This document shows positions 24,941 through 37,500 of a stretch of 64,000 nucleotides of DNA, piece after piece. The DNA is taken from contig CM040453.1 of NCBI GenBank assembly GCA_022749755.1, forward strand, positions 8,888,102 to 8,952,101, in the 5' to 3' direction. The DNA comes from Azadirachta indica. Lineage: Eukaryota; Streptophyta; Magnoliopsida; Sapindales; Meliaceae. A program made the translations under genes and the position numbers. Each line of letters starts with the position of its first letter. The first letter of the stretch is position 1. A model generated the notes under the pieces. It did no database searches, was not told the DNA's origin, and saw only the letters and a list, made by a program, of their open reading frames with translations.

Positions 24941-25204
24941 TCACGAAATTTCTTTCTTTTTTATCCCATCTAAAGAGACCAAGACATGGTTTGTTACGAA
25001 ACTTTGGCATCTAACTTAGCAAGTGTGACTAATACGTTTATGTTAAATCCTTATATATGTACAAAATTTCGAAAATAAAACTTTAAATTCACATCATATT
25101 CATGATTATTTTTCTGGTTATATATTACTGTTTATGATTTTTATATGTTTTACTAAATGCAAAATTTAACGGTATAATAAGTCTTTTGTTTGCAGCCAAA
25201 TTTC

Positions 25205-26838
25205 ATTGGTTGCTAATCAGCCGTAAAATAATTTTAACAACCACAAATAATTTTAAAAAATTATATATTTTTTTACTACCTATCTTGTATTGTCAAATAT
25301 TTGATTAAATTCACAAATACATTTTATTTTTATATCAATTTGAATAATTTTTATTTTCTCTTTTACGCTCTATTCTTTTTTTTTATAATTAAAATAGATT
25401 AATTTTTAAAATTTAATAAAAAGCATTTAACAACTCTGTTTATAATCATCAACCAATTTATTTTAGCAAAATTCATTGTCTTTCATTACAATGGATGACA
25501 TTTAATAAATAATTACGCTGAAAAAAAATATACTTTTGAAGGCATAATACAAATGCAAAAGAAAGCTTGTTCAAAATGTTTGCTTACCCCACTTAGGATA
25601 CAAATAATAACTAATGCTTTACCCAACTATGATACAATCCTTATAAGTAATGCTATGCCCAAGCTCGAGGGTATCAATTCCAAATGCAGCTGCATGAATT
25701 ACAAATCCTTGTTTGTTGACATGTTCTATTTCCTTTGCATTCCTATCATATCCTCACAAATGCTTTCCAGCTGAATGAATTACAAAGATATCAAATTAGA
25801 AAAAGATCAATGAAACTCAGGAAGGACAATTAACGTGGAAATTGAACAAAAAACATCAAACAAAGCACAATAATCTACATGCAAGATTAAACTCTGCTAG
25901 TTCATTAATGAAAAAGAAAGTGCCATTTAAAAGAACAAAATCAACAACATATGTATCAAGATGCTAAGTTTACTTCTCATAAAACAAAATAAAATCTGAC
26001 GTGAACTTTGCTAGAATAAACAAACTTTAACTTCTAAATACATTAAAGTAAACATTGTTACATAAATTCATTTCAAGGACTTGGCTGTTAGGAGAATGGA
26101 CTGCCAACCAATGGTATAAGTAGTTGTATAGTGCCTTAAACTTAATAAGAGGGCATATATAAAACATGTCATCCCGTGCATAGGCGATAGAAATGAGTTA
26201 TGCAATGAGCAACATGCACTACCAAAAACTAAACCGAACATACATAAACAAATGCCAAAACAAAACCATTCAAGAGAAAACATCAAATGCCGAAACAGAA
26301 GAGCAAAAGTAGAGAAAGAAAAGTTAGGAAGAACCCGGCAAGAGTAACTGGCGAGAGCGAGCCAGAGAGGGCAAGTTGCCGATGACCTGCGAAGCAGGCC
26401 GACAATATAAATCTATTTTGCGACCACATCTATTTTGCAAAGAATATTTTGAGCCCAAAAACAAAATTAAATCATTTTTTTTAAAAACAATAATATTTGA
26501 ATCCTTAATATTTTTACAATTAAAGATATTTGACATAATTTAATATATTTAATATTTTAGTCCCAATTATTAGAGACTAATATATATTATATAAGATAAT
26601 AATACTCAATTTTTTAGTATAAAACAGTATATAGACTATATTATAATTTTATTAAAACAACGTAATTTTGGTAAAAAAATTTAATGACAAACCTTTGTGT
26701 GACTAATGTTTGATTTGATCGCAAATAATAAACCTTTTCACAATTAAATTGTGTTCAATCACAAAGGAGGTGCAAATAGTCCTTTATTTGCAGTGGCTTG
26801 AAAGTCAACTACAAAAATCAGTCGTAAAAAAAAGATTT
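25205..26838. mobile_element. CACTA-like element, arm 2 copy with eroded ends
   Basis: This is the reverse orientation equivalent of 19354-21114. Both terminal regions are shortened: the CACTA end near 26830 is deleted (GTAAAAAAAAGATTTGG runs straight into flank) and the other end near 25205 lacks about 60 bp. It cannot be mobile. Confidence 0.45.
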
Positions 26839-26883
26839 GGCTAATGAAGCTAGGATCTAAGCAAATACCATTTTTATTCGTTG

Positions 26884-26936
26884 CATACATATATACATAC
26901 ATATATACATATATACATATATACATATATACATAC
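26884..26936. repeat. (CATATA)n microsatellite left of the TRIM-like pair
   Basis: Simple repeat of TACATATA-type units. It is the left half of the tract that is continuous in arms 1 and 3. Confidence 0.9.
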
Positions 26937-27140
26937 TGTAATAGCCTAGCCCACCAGAGATATTGTCTGCTTTAGGCACACAGCCGATCACGATTTTGTT
27001 TTCAGACTTTTCAACCCAAAAAATTTTGTTTTCAGACTTTTCAACCCAAAATGCATTTACCGGGGATTGGAGTTTTCTATCTTATATACCCAGCATCTCT
27101 TCTGTACTTTATCGATGTGAGATTTTTCTAAGGTGTCACA
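26937..27140 (+). mobile_element. TRIM/solo-LTR-like repeat, copy 1 (arm 2 only)
   Basis: It starts TGTAATAGCCTAGCCCACC and ends GGTGTCACA, in TG...CA style. It contains the TTTCTATCTTATATACCC TATA-like segment and CGATGTGAGAT, words common in short plant terminal-repeat elements. About 30 bp (TTTTGTTTTCAGACTTTTCA and following bases) is tandemly duplicated inside. It is inserted in a CATA/TATA microsatellite and absent from arms 1 and 3. Confidence 0.5.
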
Positions 27141-27314
27141 TAAAATAGCCCAGCCCACTAGAGATATTGTTCGCTTTGGGCGCATAACCCATTACGGTTT
27201 TGTTTTCAGGCTTTTTAACCCAAAACGCATCTACCGGGGGTTGGAGCTTTCTATCTTATATACCCATCATCTCTCTCGTGTTTTGCCGATGTGGGATTTG
27301 CTTAAGGTGTCACA
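27141..27314 (+). mobile_element. TRIM/solo-LTR-like repeat, copy 2 (arm 2 only)
   Basis: It directly abuts copy 1 and has the same layout without the internal 30-bp duplication, ending GGTGTCACA. Adjacent LTR-like units suggest a TRIM whose internal part is lost, or a tandem duplication. Confidence 0.5.
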
Positions 27315-27339
27315 CACACAGACATATATACACACACAG

Positions 27340-27387
<48 letters not shown>
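27315..27387. repeat. (CA)n microsatellite right of the TRIM-like pair
   Basis: Simple repeat dominated by CA dinucleotides, ending TATATATATG. It is longer than in the other arms, where the tract is pure tetranucleotide. Confidence 0.9.
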
Positions 27388-28504
27388 GCTGATGTGAGAA
27401 TTTTGCATGCCATGCACTAGGTTTGAGGTAGAACTTGGTGCACCTGAGGTGGTCAAATGCCTCGAACCAAGTCCTTTCCTAGCTCAAATGAAAAATGTAG
27501 TTCGAAGTTGCTTTGAAGGTTAGCATACTAGAAGCCCTTGAAAACGACAAAATATATGTGCTTTGCTTCCTGCACAACTTCTTTATTTAGCTCCTTTTGC
27601 CTCCAAACACTCCCAACCCTATAATACCATTGAGCAGGTCTGCAAACTCCTAGCAAAACAAAACAAGGCTTAGACAGGGGTCTCCTATATGCTACCCCTA
27701 TCCAATGCCTAAATTAGTATCTAAAAGTAATAGAACAAGGCAAAAGTCAATCATGGAGAAAGAAAACTCATGAGGTCAAAGGAGATAACACAAAATAGGA
27801 TGAACCAAGCTCTCTGCAATGCATTTACTGTGCATTCATAGAGGTTTTCATGACGAATGTGTGAGCAAAATGAGAAGGAAGAGAGAGAATCCTTTTGGGG
27901 AAGATAACCTTTTCTCTCTTAGGAGTGTAGTGAATGAATTCTTCTCTACCAAAACCAAGAGAAATATGCTTCTACATTTAAATAGAAATGCTTAAATTTG
28001 ATTGGATTGAGAGTGTTGCCCTAACCTTACCTTTACCTTTGCCTTCCACTATTGGCTCGTAGTGGTCCCTTGTCTAAGTGACACGTGGTGAACTAGGATA
28101 GGTGGATCAAACCTTATCCAAGTCCAAAAACCTCAATGGACAAATGGCACACCCTTATTTCTCTTAGTTGGCACACGGTCCCTAGTTGGGCTCTACACAA
28201 TGTCTGTACAGTGTCAGACAAGATCCTGCTACCTACTTACCTTGCTAGTAGCCTGTTTGCTACCTAGATCAAGAGTTATCTGCTAGCTTTTGATTGGTCC
28301 TCTGCGAGCTATTTTTGGTGTGAAACATAACTCAATGGGTATTCTAGGGGCACACGGAGGTGGGCCCTGACGCACCTAAACACTTGAACGTCTTTACTCC
28401 TTCATTTAGAGAGGTCGAACGTTTTACAATAAATTATCCAGAACAAGTTCAAACATTTCTAGGCATGAATGAAGAATCGATGGCGCTTTTCTAAGCCTCT
28501 TTCA
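27388..28504. other. Unassigned arm 2 interval
   Basis: This is the equivalent of 18217-19250 reversed. 28079-28430 is private to arm 2 and moderately GC-richer; no coding sequence recognised. The rest matches arms 1 and 3. Confidence 0.35.
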
Positions 28505-28665
28505 TGTGCTGTGATATACGACCACTTTTATCATGCATGCCACGGTATATTATTGCGTTTTTCATATGTACCGTGGTATATGGTCACATGGGCATTCTAC
28601 ATGTGCCATGGTATATAGTTGTGTCAACACCTCCACCTATGCCACGATATATGGTCAATTGGGGT
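28505..28665. repeat. Degenerate ~36-bp minisatellite, arm 2
   Basis: Same array as 18060-18216, reversed. Units vary (ATGTACCGTGGTATATGG, ATGTGCCATGGTATATAG). Confidence 0.65.
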
Positions 28666-29450
28666 ATTATTAACAAATAGCAAATACTCTAGCGATACAT
28701 AGCAGGAAGCCTAACTCAAAGTGGGTCTTACCTTACTGCATGTGAGTAGAGCTCATATCTTGCCCTGCATTGAAGTGGGCGCGCGGTGGGTCACCCCATA
28801 ATGTACGAACTAGGACTCTCGTGGGCTTATCTTTTGCCACGTGTCTAGTCATAATTTTTCCATAACAATACAAACACCAATTTGGTAGAGATCGATTCAT
28901 AAACTTATAATCAATTAATTTAATAATATTTAACTTATACATGCATTTACTCTAAACTTGATCAATCATGAGAATAAAATTCGGTAACATGTCTCTCAAA
29001 AGTTAAAAACAAAAAAACTCGGTAACACAGACATTTAAAATAATTAAAAAAACTGAAAATAATGTACAGTTATTGTCTTTGTTTTGAAAATTTGTAGGAA
29101 AATGGACAAATTAGTTAAAATTAGTCTACAGATGAAATTCACCAGAAATATAATTAATAAAGAAAGAAGACAACGGACAGTAGCTATAGAATAGACAAGC
29201 TGATGCGAAAGAAGCAACTGCAAAAAATTAGTAGACCGAATAACCCCATCCATTGTCACTCTTTGTCGTTGCTACGAAAATAATTTTACTAGTAAAGCTA
29301 CCCACATGTATAATTAATATTTCCTTTAAAAAATGAATGGAAAGAATGCCTTGCCCATATATACACCAAATTGTTATAAGAATAAATACAGGTTTCATAG
29401 CGATCTGCCCTAAATGAGGTAATATTTAGAAGATAATATGGAAATGGAAG
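28666..29450. other. Unassigned arm 2 interval
   Basis: This is the equivalent of 17291-18059 reversed, including the AT-driven frame at 29044-29259. Nothing further is recognised. Confidence 0.3.
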
Positions 29451-31950
29451 GAGATTAATTTCTATATTGTTAGTAAGAAGGGAAACGGTTTAATACTCCC
29501 TATCCCGCCTCATTCCCCATATATGTAGAATATTTAATTAAAATTTTTTAGTTTATTATCCTATCAAACAGTTAAGTTTAATTTTTTAATATAATTATTA
29601 CATATGAATAACAATTCTCGACCTTGTACCCACTTGCCCCAACCCATTCTCGTCCTCGACCCATCCCCGGTTAGGGTAACAACTCTTGACCTCGTCCCTA
29701 CTTGGCCCAACCCATTCCAATCCTTAGCCTATTTCTAGTTAGGGTAAATTGGGGACGGGGCAGGGATCTCCTTGCTTAGGGCAGCATCAAAAGAATTATA
29801 CTCATTTGGACTCGTATACAAGACTTGGAGAAATGTATACAATTGCATTACCGCTAGACCATTATGATTTATTCATCAAAGCATGCAAATGGAATATATT
29901 TAACAAAAAATGAATATATTTAATTTATATTATTATTAATATAAAGTAATTGTATAATCTAACAATACTAAAAATTTTTAATTTTTTTAATTTAGATTAT
30001 ATAATAGTAATTATAATTATTAAATCTAAATTATTTTAAATTATAAAATTATTATTTATTAATATAAAATTTTCAAAAATAAGGACTATATCGATATAAT
30101 TCTAAAGCATCACAAAAGCATATTTAAAATGCTAAATTTATTATTAACTACTTGATTACACATTTAAAATATTTAACAAAATCTATCTCCTACAATTATA
30201 AATTTTTAGTTTGTTATTAAAAAATATATCATCAATTTTAAAGTTTTTATCAAATCTCATAACACAAATTAAATTTTTATTTCTTAGTAATAGTATATTA
30301 ATTTTTTATATGTGAAATAGCCATTTCACATGTCAAAAATAATATAATGAAAATAAATATTTCATTTTTTATAGATTAATTGTTAAAAATAAGATAATTG
30401 GCAACAATCAAGTTATGCAAAGAAGTAAAAATAAAATTTTACAATATTAATTTTCCAACTTATAATTAATATTTAACAATTTATTGTTTACAACTAACAA
30501 TAATAAAATTTTATACACATTTATAGAAAAGTATGGGTAATTATAATTATGAAATCTGAATTTTTTTAAATTAAAAAAATATTTATATCTATCTATATAT
30601 ACATAATGTAAAATTTTAAAATAAAGAGTATATTGATAAAAATCCTAAGTATCACAAAAATATATTTGAAGTATTAAATTTATGTACTTGATTACATTGT
30701 TAAAGTATTTAACAAAACTTAGCTATTACAATTATCAATTTTTAATTTGTTATTAAAAGTATATTATTAATTTTAAATATTTTATCAAATATCACAATAC
30801 AAATTATATCTTTATCTTTTATTAATAAATAAATAAATTATTTATATATGAGTCACCTATTCATATATCATCAAAATGATAGACTAAAAATTAAATAATT
30901 GATTCTTTCTTAAATTAATTGTTATAAATAAGATAAATGATAACAATCATCAATTTGATTGAAAAAAATTTATATTACATATTACAATTAATAAAAATTT
31001 TGTTTGCCCAAAATATCAAATTTGATTGATACATTTATTATAATTTTTTACTAAATTATATAAATAGAAAATAAATAATTTATTAGTAAATTATGATATA
31101 AATTTTTATAAAATAGATAAAGTTAGAAAAATGTATTAAATCATTTTTAGAAAGTGAAATAAAAACTAAAAAAGAAGATCTTAGAAAACAAAATACGATG
31201 AGAAGAAGAAAATCTTAGAGCTTTTTCATATTTTGATAATTTTGCATAAAAATATTTTGTTTGGTAAAAGGGAAAATCAAATCTAAAGAGAAAAAGAAAA
31301 TCTTTGAAAACTTGTTTTGCTAATCTTTTATTACAACATTACAACATATTAATTCATTAATTACTAATTAACTATTTTTTTTATATTAATTTACTATATT
31401 TATTTTATCAAAATTTATTGCTTTAAATTTAATTATTAATTTTTTAAATTTTTTTAGTTTTTAACTATTGTAGCAAATTTTTTATGATCAAAATAATTTA
31501 AAAAGAATTCTAAAATTGATTAAATTGAAAATTTCGTAGATAATTATTAAGAACTTGATTAATTAAATTAAAAAATTATAGACCTTTTTGAAGGATTTGT
31601 TTGGCAAAAATAAAAACTATAAAATTTTTATAATTATTTAATTAAATAAGATGGATATTTACATAATTATCTATAGAAATTTTGAGCGGGGAAAAAGGCC
31701 TATCACGTCCCTGACTCGATTTTAAAACGGGGATTAATTTTTATCTTTAAACCCTGCCTAATCTTTGAAACTTTGAGAAAATCCTTCCTGATCCCACCTC
31801 GAATAGGTCAATCCCTTGGCCTTGTAGGAAAAATTACCATCATTACTTAGTATAAATAAATATAAAAATAAGAAATATAAGTAGGGATGGGGAATTCATT
31901 CCCTATACGTGAATTCTTCATCCCTTCGCTATAAAATATATTGGGAATTA
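29451..31950. repeat. AT-rich block with internal direct repeat, arm 2
   Basis: This is the reversed equivalent of 14870-17290, with the same approx. 540-bp-spaced internal duplication (around 30100-31000). It ends near 31690-31950 with GGGGAAAAAGGCC and GGGGAATTC words. No genes. Confidence 0.5.
29609..29746. repeat. 69-bp degenerate tandem duplication, arm 2 only
   Basis: Units start at 29609 (AACAATTCTCGACCTT) and 29678 (AACAACTCTTGACCTC). Arm 1 has a single unit near 17030-17115, so this is a private change. Confidence 0.7.
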
Positions 31951-32859
31951 GGTGGGGAACAGGTAAAGGCCTCGGAACCCCACCTTACCCTATTGCCATC
32001 TCTAAACTACTAGATACATATCTTTTATCTATATCATCTTCAAACATAAATTGATCAATTTTTTAAAATTCTTTTTACTTTTTATCTTCCTATACATATA
32101 TATATATTATTGATATCAAATTTTGTGATAATCCGATATCGAAAAAGAATTTCCCTATCATATTGTGAATCAACCTGCAAAAAGAAACACAATTAGAGGA
32201 AAACTGATTTTTCAGCAAAAATCCTCTTATACTTAAGTCAAAAACCTTTTTTTGGAAGTATTTTAATAAGATAGAAATTTGACAGTATTTTAGTAAGAGT
32301 AGAAGTCCAAGAAGATATTTATCTCTATGATTTTTGCCTTTTATATGTCTAGATTAAGTTGACTTACGTCATATCTGAATAGGAAATCAAAGTGGGGAGA
32401 TTTTTATGGGAAATAAGATTTTAGGTAGCCATTCTGTGACCTCCTCATTACTCTATTACAATCGGGTCGTTTTTGGGAATTTTTCCAAGGTAAGACTTTG
32501 CCTTTTTACTTGAGCTTACAAATGTATAGTTGAGGATAAGATCTTTTACCGCGAGATCTACGTTTTAGATAACTATGGTTATAGTTTCAAGGAATATCGA
32601 GTTGTTCATGGTTATCCCTATGATTTCCCAACTTTTTTCTCACTAGTGGGATATTTTAATTTTCACTCGAATTGAGACTTTTTTCTCAACTCAAGCCCAA
32701 TATTCGAAGTTAAGCTAATATGTCCATCTGATGCTAATAGAGCTGCGCCTCGAGATTTGATAAAGGTTGCCTCAATGTGAGCCATATTGATGTCTAATCG
32801 CTCCAACTTATTAGAATTTAACCCAAGTAATAGGGAAGTAAATGTTCAATAAGATCAAA
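31951..32859 (+). other. Stretch upstream of gypsy pol, arm 2
   Basis: This is the equivalent of 14301-14869 with flank, reversed. It has the same weakly open piece near 32530-32690. No LTR or primer binding site was identified. Confidence 0.25.
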
Positions 32860-34561
32860 ATAGAGAGAACTCCATTGAAGAAACCCTTTTAACCCAACTT
32901 AAGAAAGATATTGTTCCCCCATCCGTAGCTATTGAGTGGGAGGAATTGGTCAAAGTCGGTCTTTCTGAGGTCAAGAGGTTTTATTTCCAACACCTTCAAA
33001 GAAGAGCATTTGGAAGAGCCTCTAGAAGTTTGCATCGTCTATGCCAAATCTACCAAGGTGGAAGATGATAAAATTGTAGAATATGCAAGTTACTAGGAAG
33101 TTGCACCACCATTCTATCGTGGAAGGCCTAAATTTGAAGAACTAGTTAGAAATTTGGCTCCACCGTTGTCAACAAATTCAATTCCTTATAAGGTTGAACT
33201 TAAAACTTTACTAGCTCATCTTTGATGTGTTTATTTCAGCTCAAATTCATATTTTCGCCCATCACCTCAGCTTCAATAAGCAAATTGGAGGAAGAAAAGT
33301 TATGTTGTGTATTGAGGAACCATAAAGCATCAATAAGGTGGTCCATTACTAGCATAAAGGGTATTAGCCCATTAATTTATATGTAAAAAATCCTAGTGGA
33401 AGAAAACTTCAAGCCATTAGTTAGTTTAGCATTAAACACCATGTAAACCTAAACATGAAGAAAGTTGTAAGAGTAGAGATTTTGAAGTTATTGGATGTTG
33501 GCATGATCTAGTGCAAGTTGTCCCAAAAAAAGGATGAAATAACAGTGGTACGGAAACAACAATGATCTCATTCCAACACGGACAAGAATAAGATAGAGGG
33601 TGTGTGTTGACTATCGAAAGTTGAAAGATGCTACTCGTAAGGATAATTTCTTGCTACCGTTCATTGATCATATGCTTGAAAGATTCGCTGGCTATTCCCA
33701 CTATTGCTTCCCTGACAGGTATTTTGGATACCGCCAAGTTCCAATTGCACCTTAAGACCAAGAAAAGACCACATTTATATTCCGTTATGGCACCTTTGCA
33801 TTTCAAAGAATGCTATTTGGGTTATGTCATACAGCAGCTACCTATCAACGTTGTATAATAGCCATCTTTTGATACATAGTAGAGAGGTTCATAAAAATTT
33901 TTGTGGACAAATTTTCTATTTTTGGATCCTCCTTCAATAATTACTTGGATAATTTGGCTTTGGTATTACAACGTTGTAAAGAAACAAATCTTATCTTGAA
34001 TTGGGAAAAATGCCATTTCATGGTTCAGGAAGGAATTGTTTTAATTTATCAAATATCAGCAAAGAGGTTGAGGTTGATGGGCAAAGATTGAAATTATTGA
34101 GAAATTGCCACCACCTACTTCAATGAAGGGAATTTGAAGTTTTTTGGAACATGCTGGTTTTTATCGGTGCTTCATAAAGGATTTTTTTTTCTAAAATCTC
34201 TAAACTTTTGTGTAATCTTTTAAGTAAAGATGTGCCTTTTGACTTTTCTGTTGATTGTTTACAGGTATTCAATACATTGAAGAAGTTAATTTCAATGCCG
34301 TATATCGTAGCTCTAGATTGGGATTTACCATTTGAGCTAATGTGTGACATAAGTGAGTATGCTGTCAGAGTTATTCGGGGCAAAGAAGACACAAGAACTT
34401 GCATCTTATCTATTATGTAGGTAAAACCTTAATGGATACTTAGTTGAACTATGCAACCATAGAAAAAGAGTTGTTAGCTGTTGTATTTGCGTTTGATAAG
34501 TTTCGCTTTTACTTAATTGGCTCAAAGATGATAGTCTACACAAATCATTTGGCCATCAAGT
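32860..34561 (+). pseudogene. Gypsy pol: reverse transcriptase and RNase H start, arm 2
   Basis: Recognisable pieces: the linker (SIEETLLTQL, 32870s), the RT entry region (33300-33400), fingers (33560-33860, broken), the box IFVDKFSIFGSS near 33900 with Lys in place of the second Asp, LVLQRCKETNLILNWEKCHF near 33970, and the RNase H connection PFELMCDISEYAVR near 34330. Many stops. Same Athila-type relationship and the same Asp-to-Lys change as arm 1. Confidence 0.82.
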
Positions 34562-34566
34562 ATTTG

Positions 34567-36052
34567 TGATAAGTGTGTGGAATACATACTTATCGATCGC
34601 TTCAGAACTTAAATAGTTTTGTAAATCCTCAAGTTTTGCTAATATTTGATGAATTTTAGTGATTTGCCAAGAAAAGATAGCAAAAGATCATTCAAGATGA
34701 AATTGGCTCTAGAAAGAAATGTAGGAAAAGTTGGAAAGGAAATGGGGAACAAAACGCAAAAGTTCAGGAACCAAAATGCAAGAAAATTAAAGCTGATGCT
34801 TATGGGTTGCTGGCATGAAGTGACCGCGCCATGCCCACGAAGGCCAAATTGGCCGAGAGGGTGGTGCACCAACATCACCAAAGAGCACGGCCGTGCCATT
34901 TGTCAAGTCTCCACTACGCCCCAACATGATTTTGAGTGCCCTTGTGCCTTTTGGACGTCATTGGATGATTTTTGGCTACGAGATCATCAAGCAATGGCCT
35001 GATTTGTGTATCTTTTAGGTTTATATGTTTTTGGGATAGATAGCCACCATAGCAATTAGCCAAAAAAGGAAAATTTGAGTTTTTAAGTGAGAGAAAGTAA
35101 AGAACAAGGAGGGATCCTAGAGAGAAAAGGTGATTGATTTAAGTTAAAGCCTTCGTAAAAGATTCTAAGGAGGAGTATTGAAGCTTTCATTTCTAATCTA
35201 GTTTTCTAAACTCTATACTCTCATTTTGTATTTCATTTGAACTTTATTTGTTGAATTTGAAGATTATAGAATACATAATGATTTTGATATTAATATTTGA
35301 GATGGTTGGCTAGATTTCTTGATCTAGGGTCTTGAAGTAACTTGTCCAAATTATATTTTCATCAATTGGCATATTATTAATGTTAGTATGGTTTGTTGAT
35401 TCATTTGTGTTTACCTTGCTTAATCTTCTAATTTATTAATTAATGAATTAATTCTTGAGAAAGATTGATTCATTTATCGGACTAAGGAACATAATCTAGG
35501 TAGTTATGAGACCGAGAAGTAATCAACACCTAAATAATCTAATTAATATTTAGGATTTTAAGAAATCAGGAGGTAAATTTAGTTCTAAGTATTAAACAAC
35601 AAGCAGTGCTTAATGAACGTATAATTAATTGAGTTAGATAGGGATATCAACTTGAATAGTTGTATGTAAGACCTGATTTATACTTGGGAGAGATATTAAG
35701 GTTGGTCTTAATCTTGTGATTAGTGAATTAAACCAAAGCACTTTAATAACTGCCAATTAGAAGAATCATAATGATAAAGAAGCAAAATCAAGACCTGAAG
35801 TAGTTTATCCTTACATATTTCATTGTTCTATTAACTTTTTAGTTCAATTTCTTTTTCTCGTTAATTAATTATAGAGTTTTTAGTTTATTTGCTGTTATAA
35901 TTAATCAATTTTGATTATTTTTAGATAAAACTGGACCTTTAAGGCTATAGTATTTAATAATGGTTTTAAATTTCAATCCTTATGGAATGATAATCTTATC
36001 ATTTTACTACTTGATACAATCTGTGCCCTTCTGGTTAGTGTTGTTATGATCA
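34567..36052 (+). mobile_element. Solo LTR inserted in pol, arm 2
   Basis: A 1486-bp unit beginning TGATAAGTGTGTGGAATAC and ending ATGATCA, flanked by ATTTG at 34562-34566 and 36053-36057. Upstream RNase H (LAIKY) and downstream sequence (LLSKRDADARLI after the break) rejoin across the site. The copy in arm 1 has the same target duplication. Confidence 0.93.
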
Positions 36053-37500
36053 ATTTGCTCTCGAAAAGGGATGCCGATGCAAGACTCATTCAGGGGACGC
36101 ATTTACTTCAAGAATTTGATTGGGAGATTAGAGATAAGAAGGGTTCCGAGAATCTTGTGGCTAATCATTTGTCTTGATTGGAACATGAAGAGCCTGAAGA
36201 TAGTTCATTGAGTGCTATCGATGAAGTATTTCTAGATAAACAACTATTTTCTCCCAAGGCATTAGACACGCCTTTATATGTGGACATTGTGAATTATTTG
36301 GCTTGCAACATTATTCCCGATGATTTGTCATTTCAATAAAAGAAGAAATTCTTTTCTAAGATTAAACATTATTATTAAGAAGATCTTTTTCTTTTCCAGT
36401 AGTGTTCAAACTAAATAATTAGGCAATGTATTCCAGAAGAAGCAATGTTGAATATTTTGAAACATTGTCATTCATCAAAATACAAAGGGCATTTAGTAGA
36501 ACTAAGATAACAGCCAAAGTTCTTCAATTTGGTTTCTTTTGGCCTACTTTATTGAAGGATTCTCACACATTAATTGTTGGCTGTGACAATGTCAAAGGAC
36601 TGGGAACATTTCTGAAAGAAATGAAATGCCATTAAATAACATTCTTGAAATAGAGTTGTTTGACGTGTAAGGTATAAACTTCGTAGGTCCTTTTCCATCT
36701 TCTTTCTTAAATCAATACATTTTGATGACTGTAGACTACGTCTAAAAGTGAGTAGAAGCGATAGCTTGCAGTAACAATGATGTAAAGGATGTTTCAAACT
36801 TCCTATACAAGCATATTTTCACCCAATTTAGCACAGCTCAAGCAATCATTAGTGATAGTGGGAAATGCTTTTGCAATCGTCAATTCGAAGTCATGTTGAA
36901 GAAATATGGTGTGACTCACCAGTAGCTATCGCTTACCACACTCAAACAAGCGATCAAGTAGAAATTTCAAACAGAGAGTTGAAAAAAATTCTTGATAAAA
37001 CTGTTAGCACTTCAAGGAAGGACTGGTCAAAGAAACTGGATGATGTTTTATGCACATACCACACGACATTTGAAACTCATCAAAATGTACCCGTACAAGT
37101 TAGTTTTTGGAAAAGCTTGCCATCTTTCGGTAAAGCTTGAGCACAAGGCATATTGGGCTATAAAGATTTTGTATTTTGACATGGAGGCTACTGAGAAAAA
37201 AAGGTTGTTACATTGAATGAAATGGAAGAGTTTAGAAATGAAGCATATGAGAATGCATGAATCTATAAAGAGTGTGCAAAGAAATGGCATGACAAGCATA
37301 TTTTGTGGTATGAATTTATGGTTGGTCAAAAAGTTTTATTGCACAATTCTTAACTTCGACTCTTTCCTAAAAATTTATATTCTTATTCATAAGGCCCATT
37401 GACAGTGGTTCATGTGTTTCCTTACAGTGCAGTGGAAATTCATCAAGAAACCAAATGAACATTTAAAGTAAACAGACAACGATTGAAACATTATGTGGAG
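36053..37500 (+). pseudogene. Gypsy pol: RNase H end and integrase, arm 2
   Basis: RNase H ends with EFDWEIRDKKGSENLV (36115-36165). The integrase follows: HHCC finger from 36420 (frameshifted; GFFWPTLLKDSH at 36527), core D near 36730, IISDSGKCF near 36850, catalytic-Glu motif EISNREL near 36965, and C-terminal part near 37230-37480. Frames are broken repeatedly. Confidence 0.8.

Noticed and set aside
27133..27420. 95-codon reading frame with a His/Thr-rich tail
   Set aside because: The tail is translated CA microsatellite, and the rest is the TRIM-like repeat.
34646..35002. 118-codon plus-strand reading frame
   Set aside because: It lies wholly inside the solo LTR (34567-36052). The equivalent in arm 1 is not open in the same frame, and it resembles no protein.
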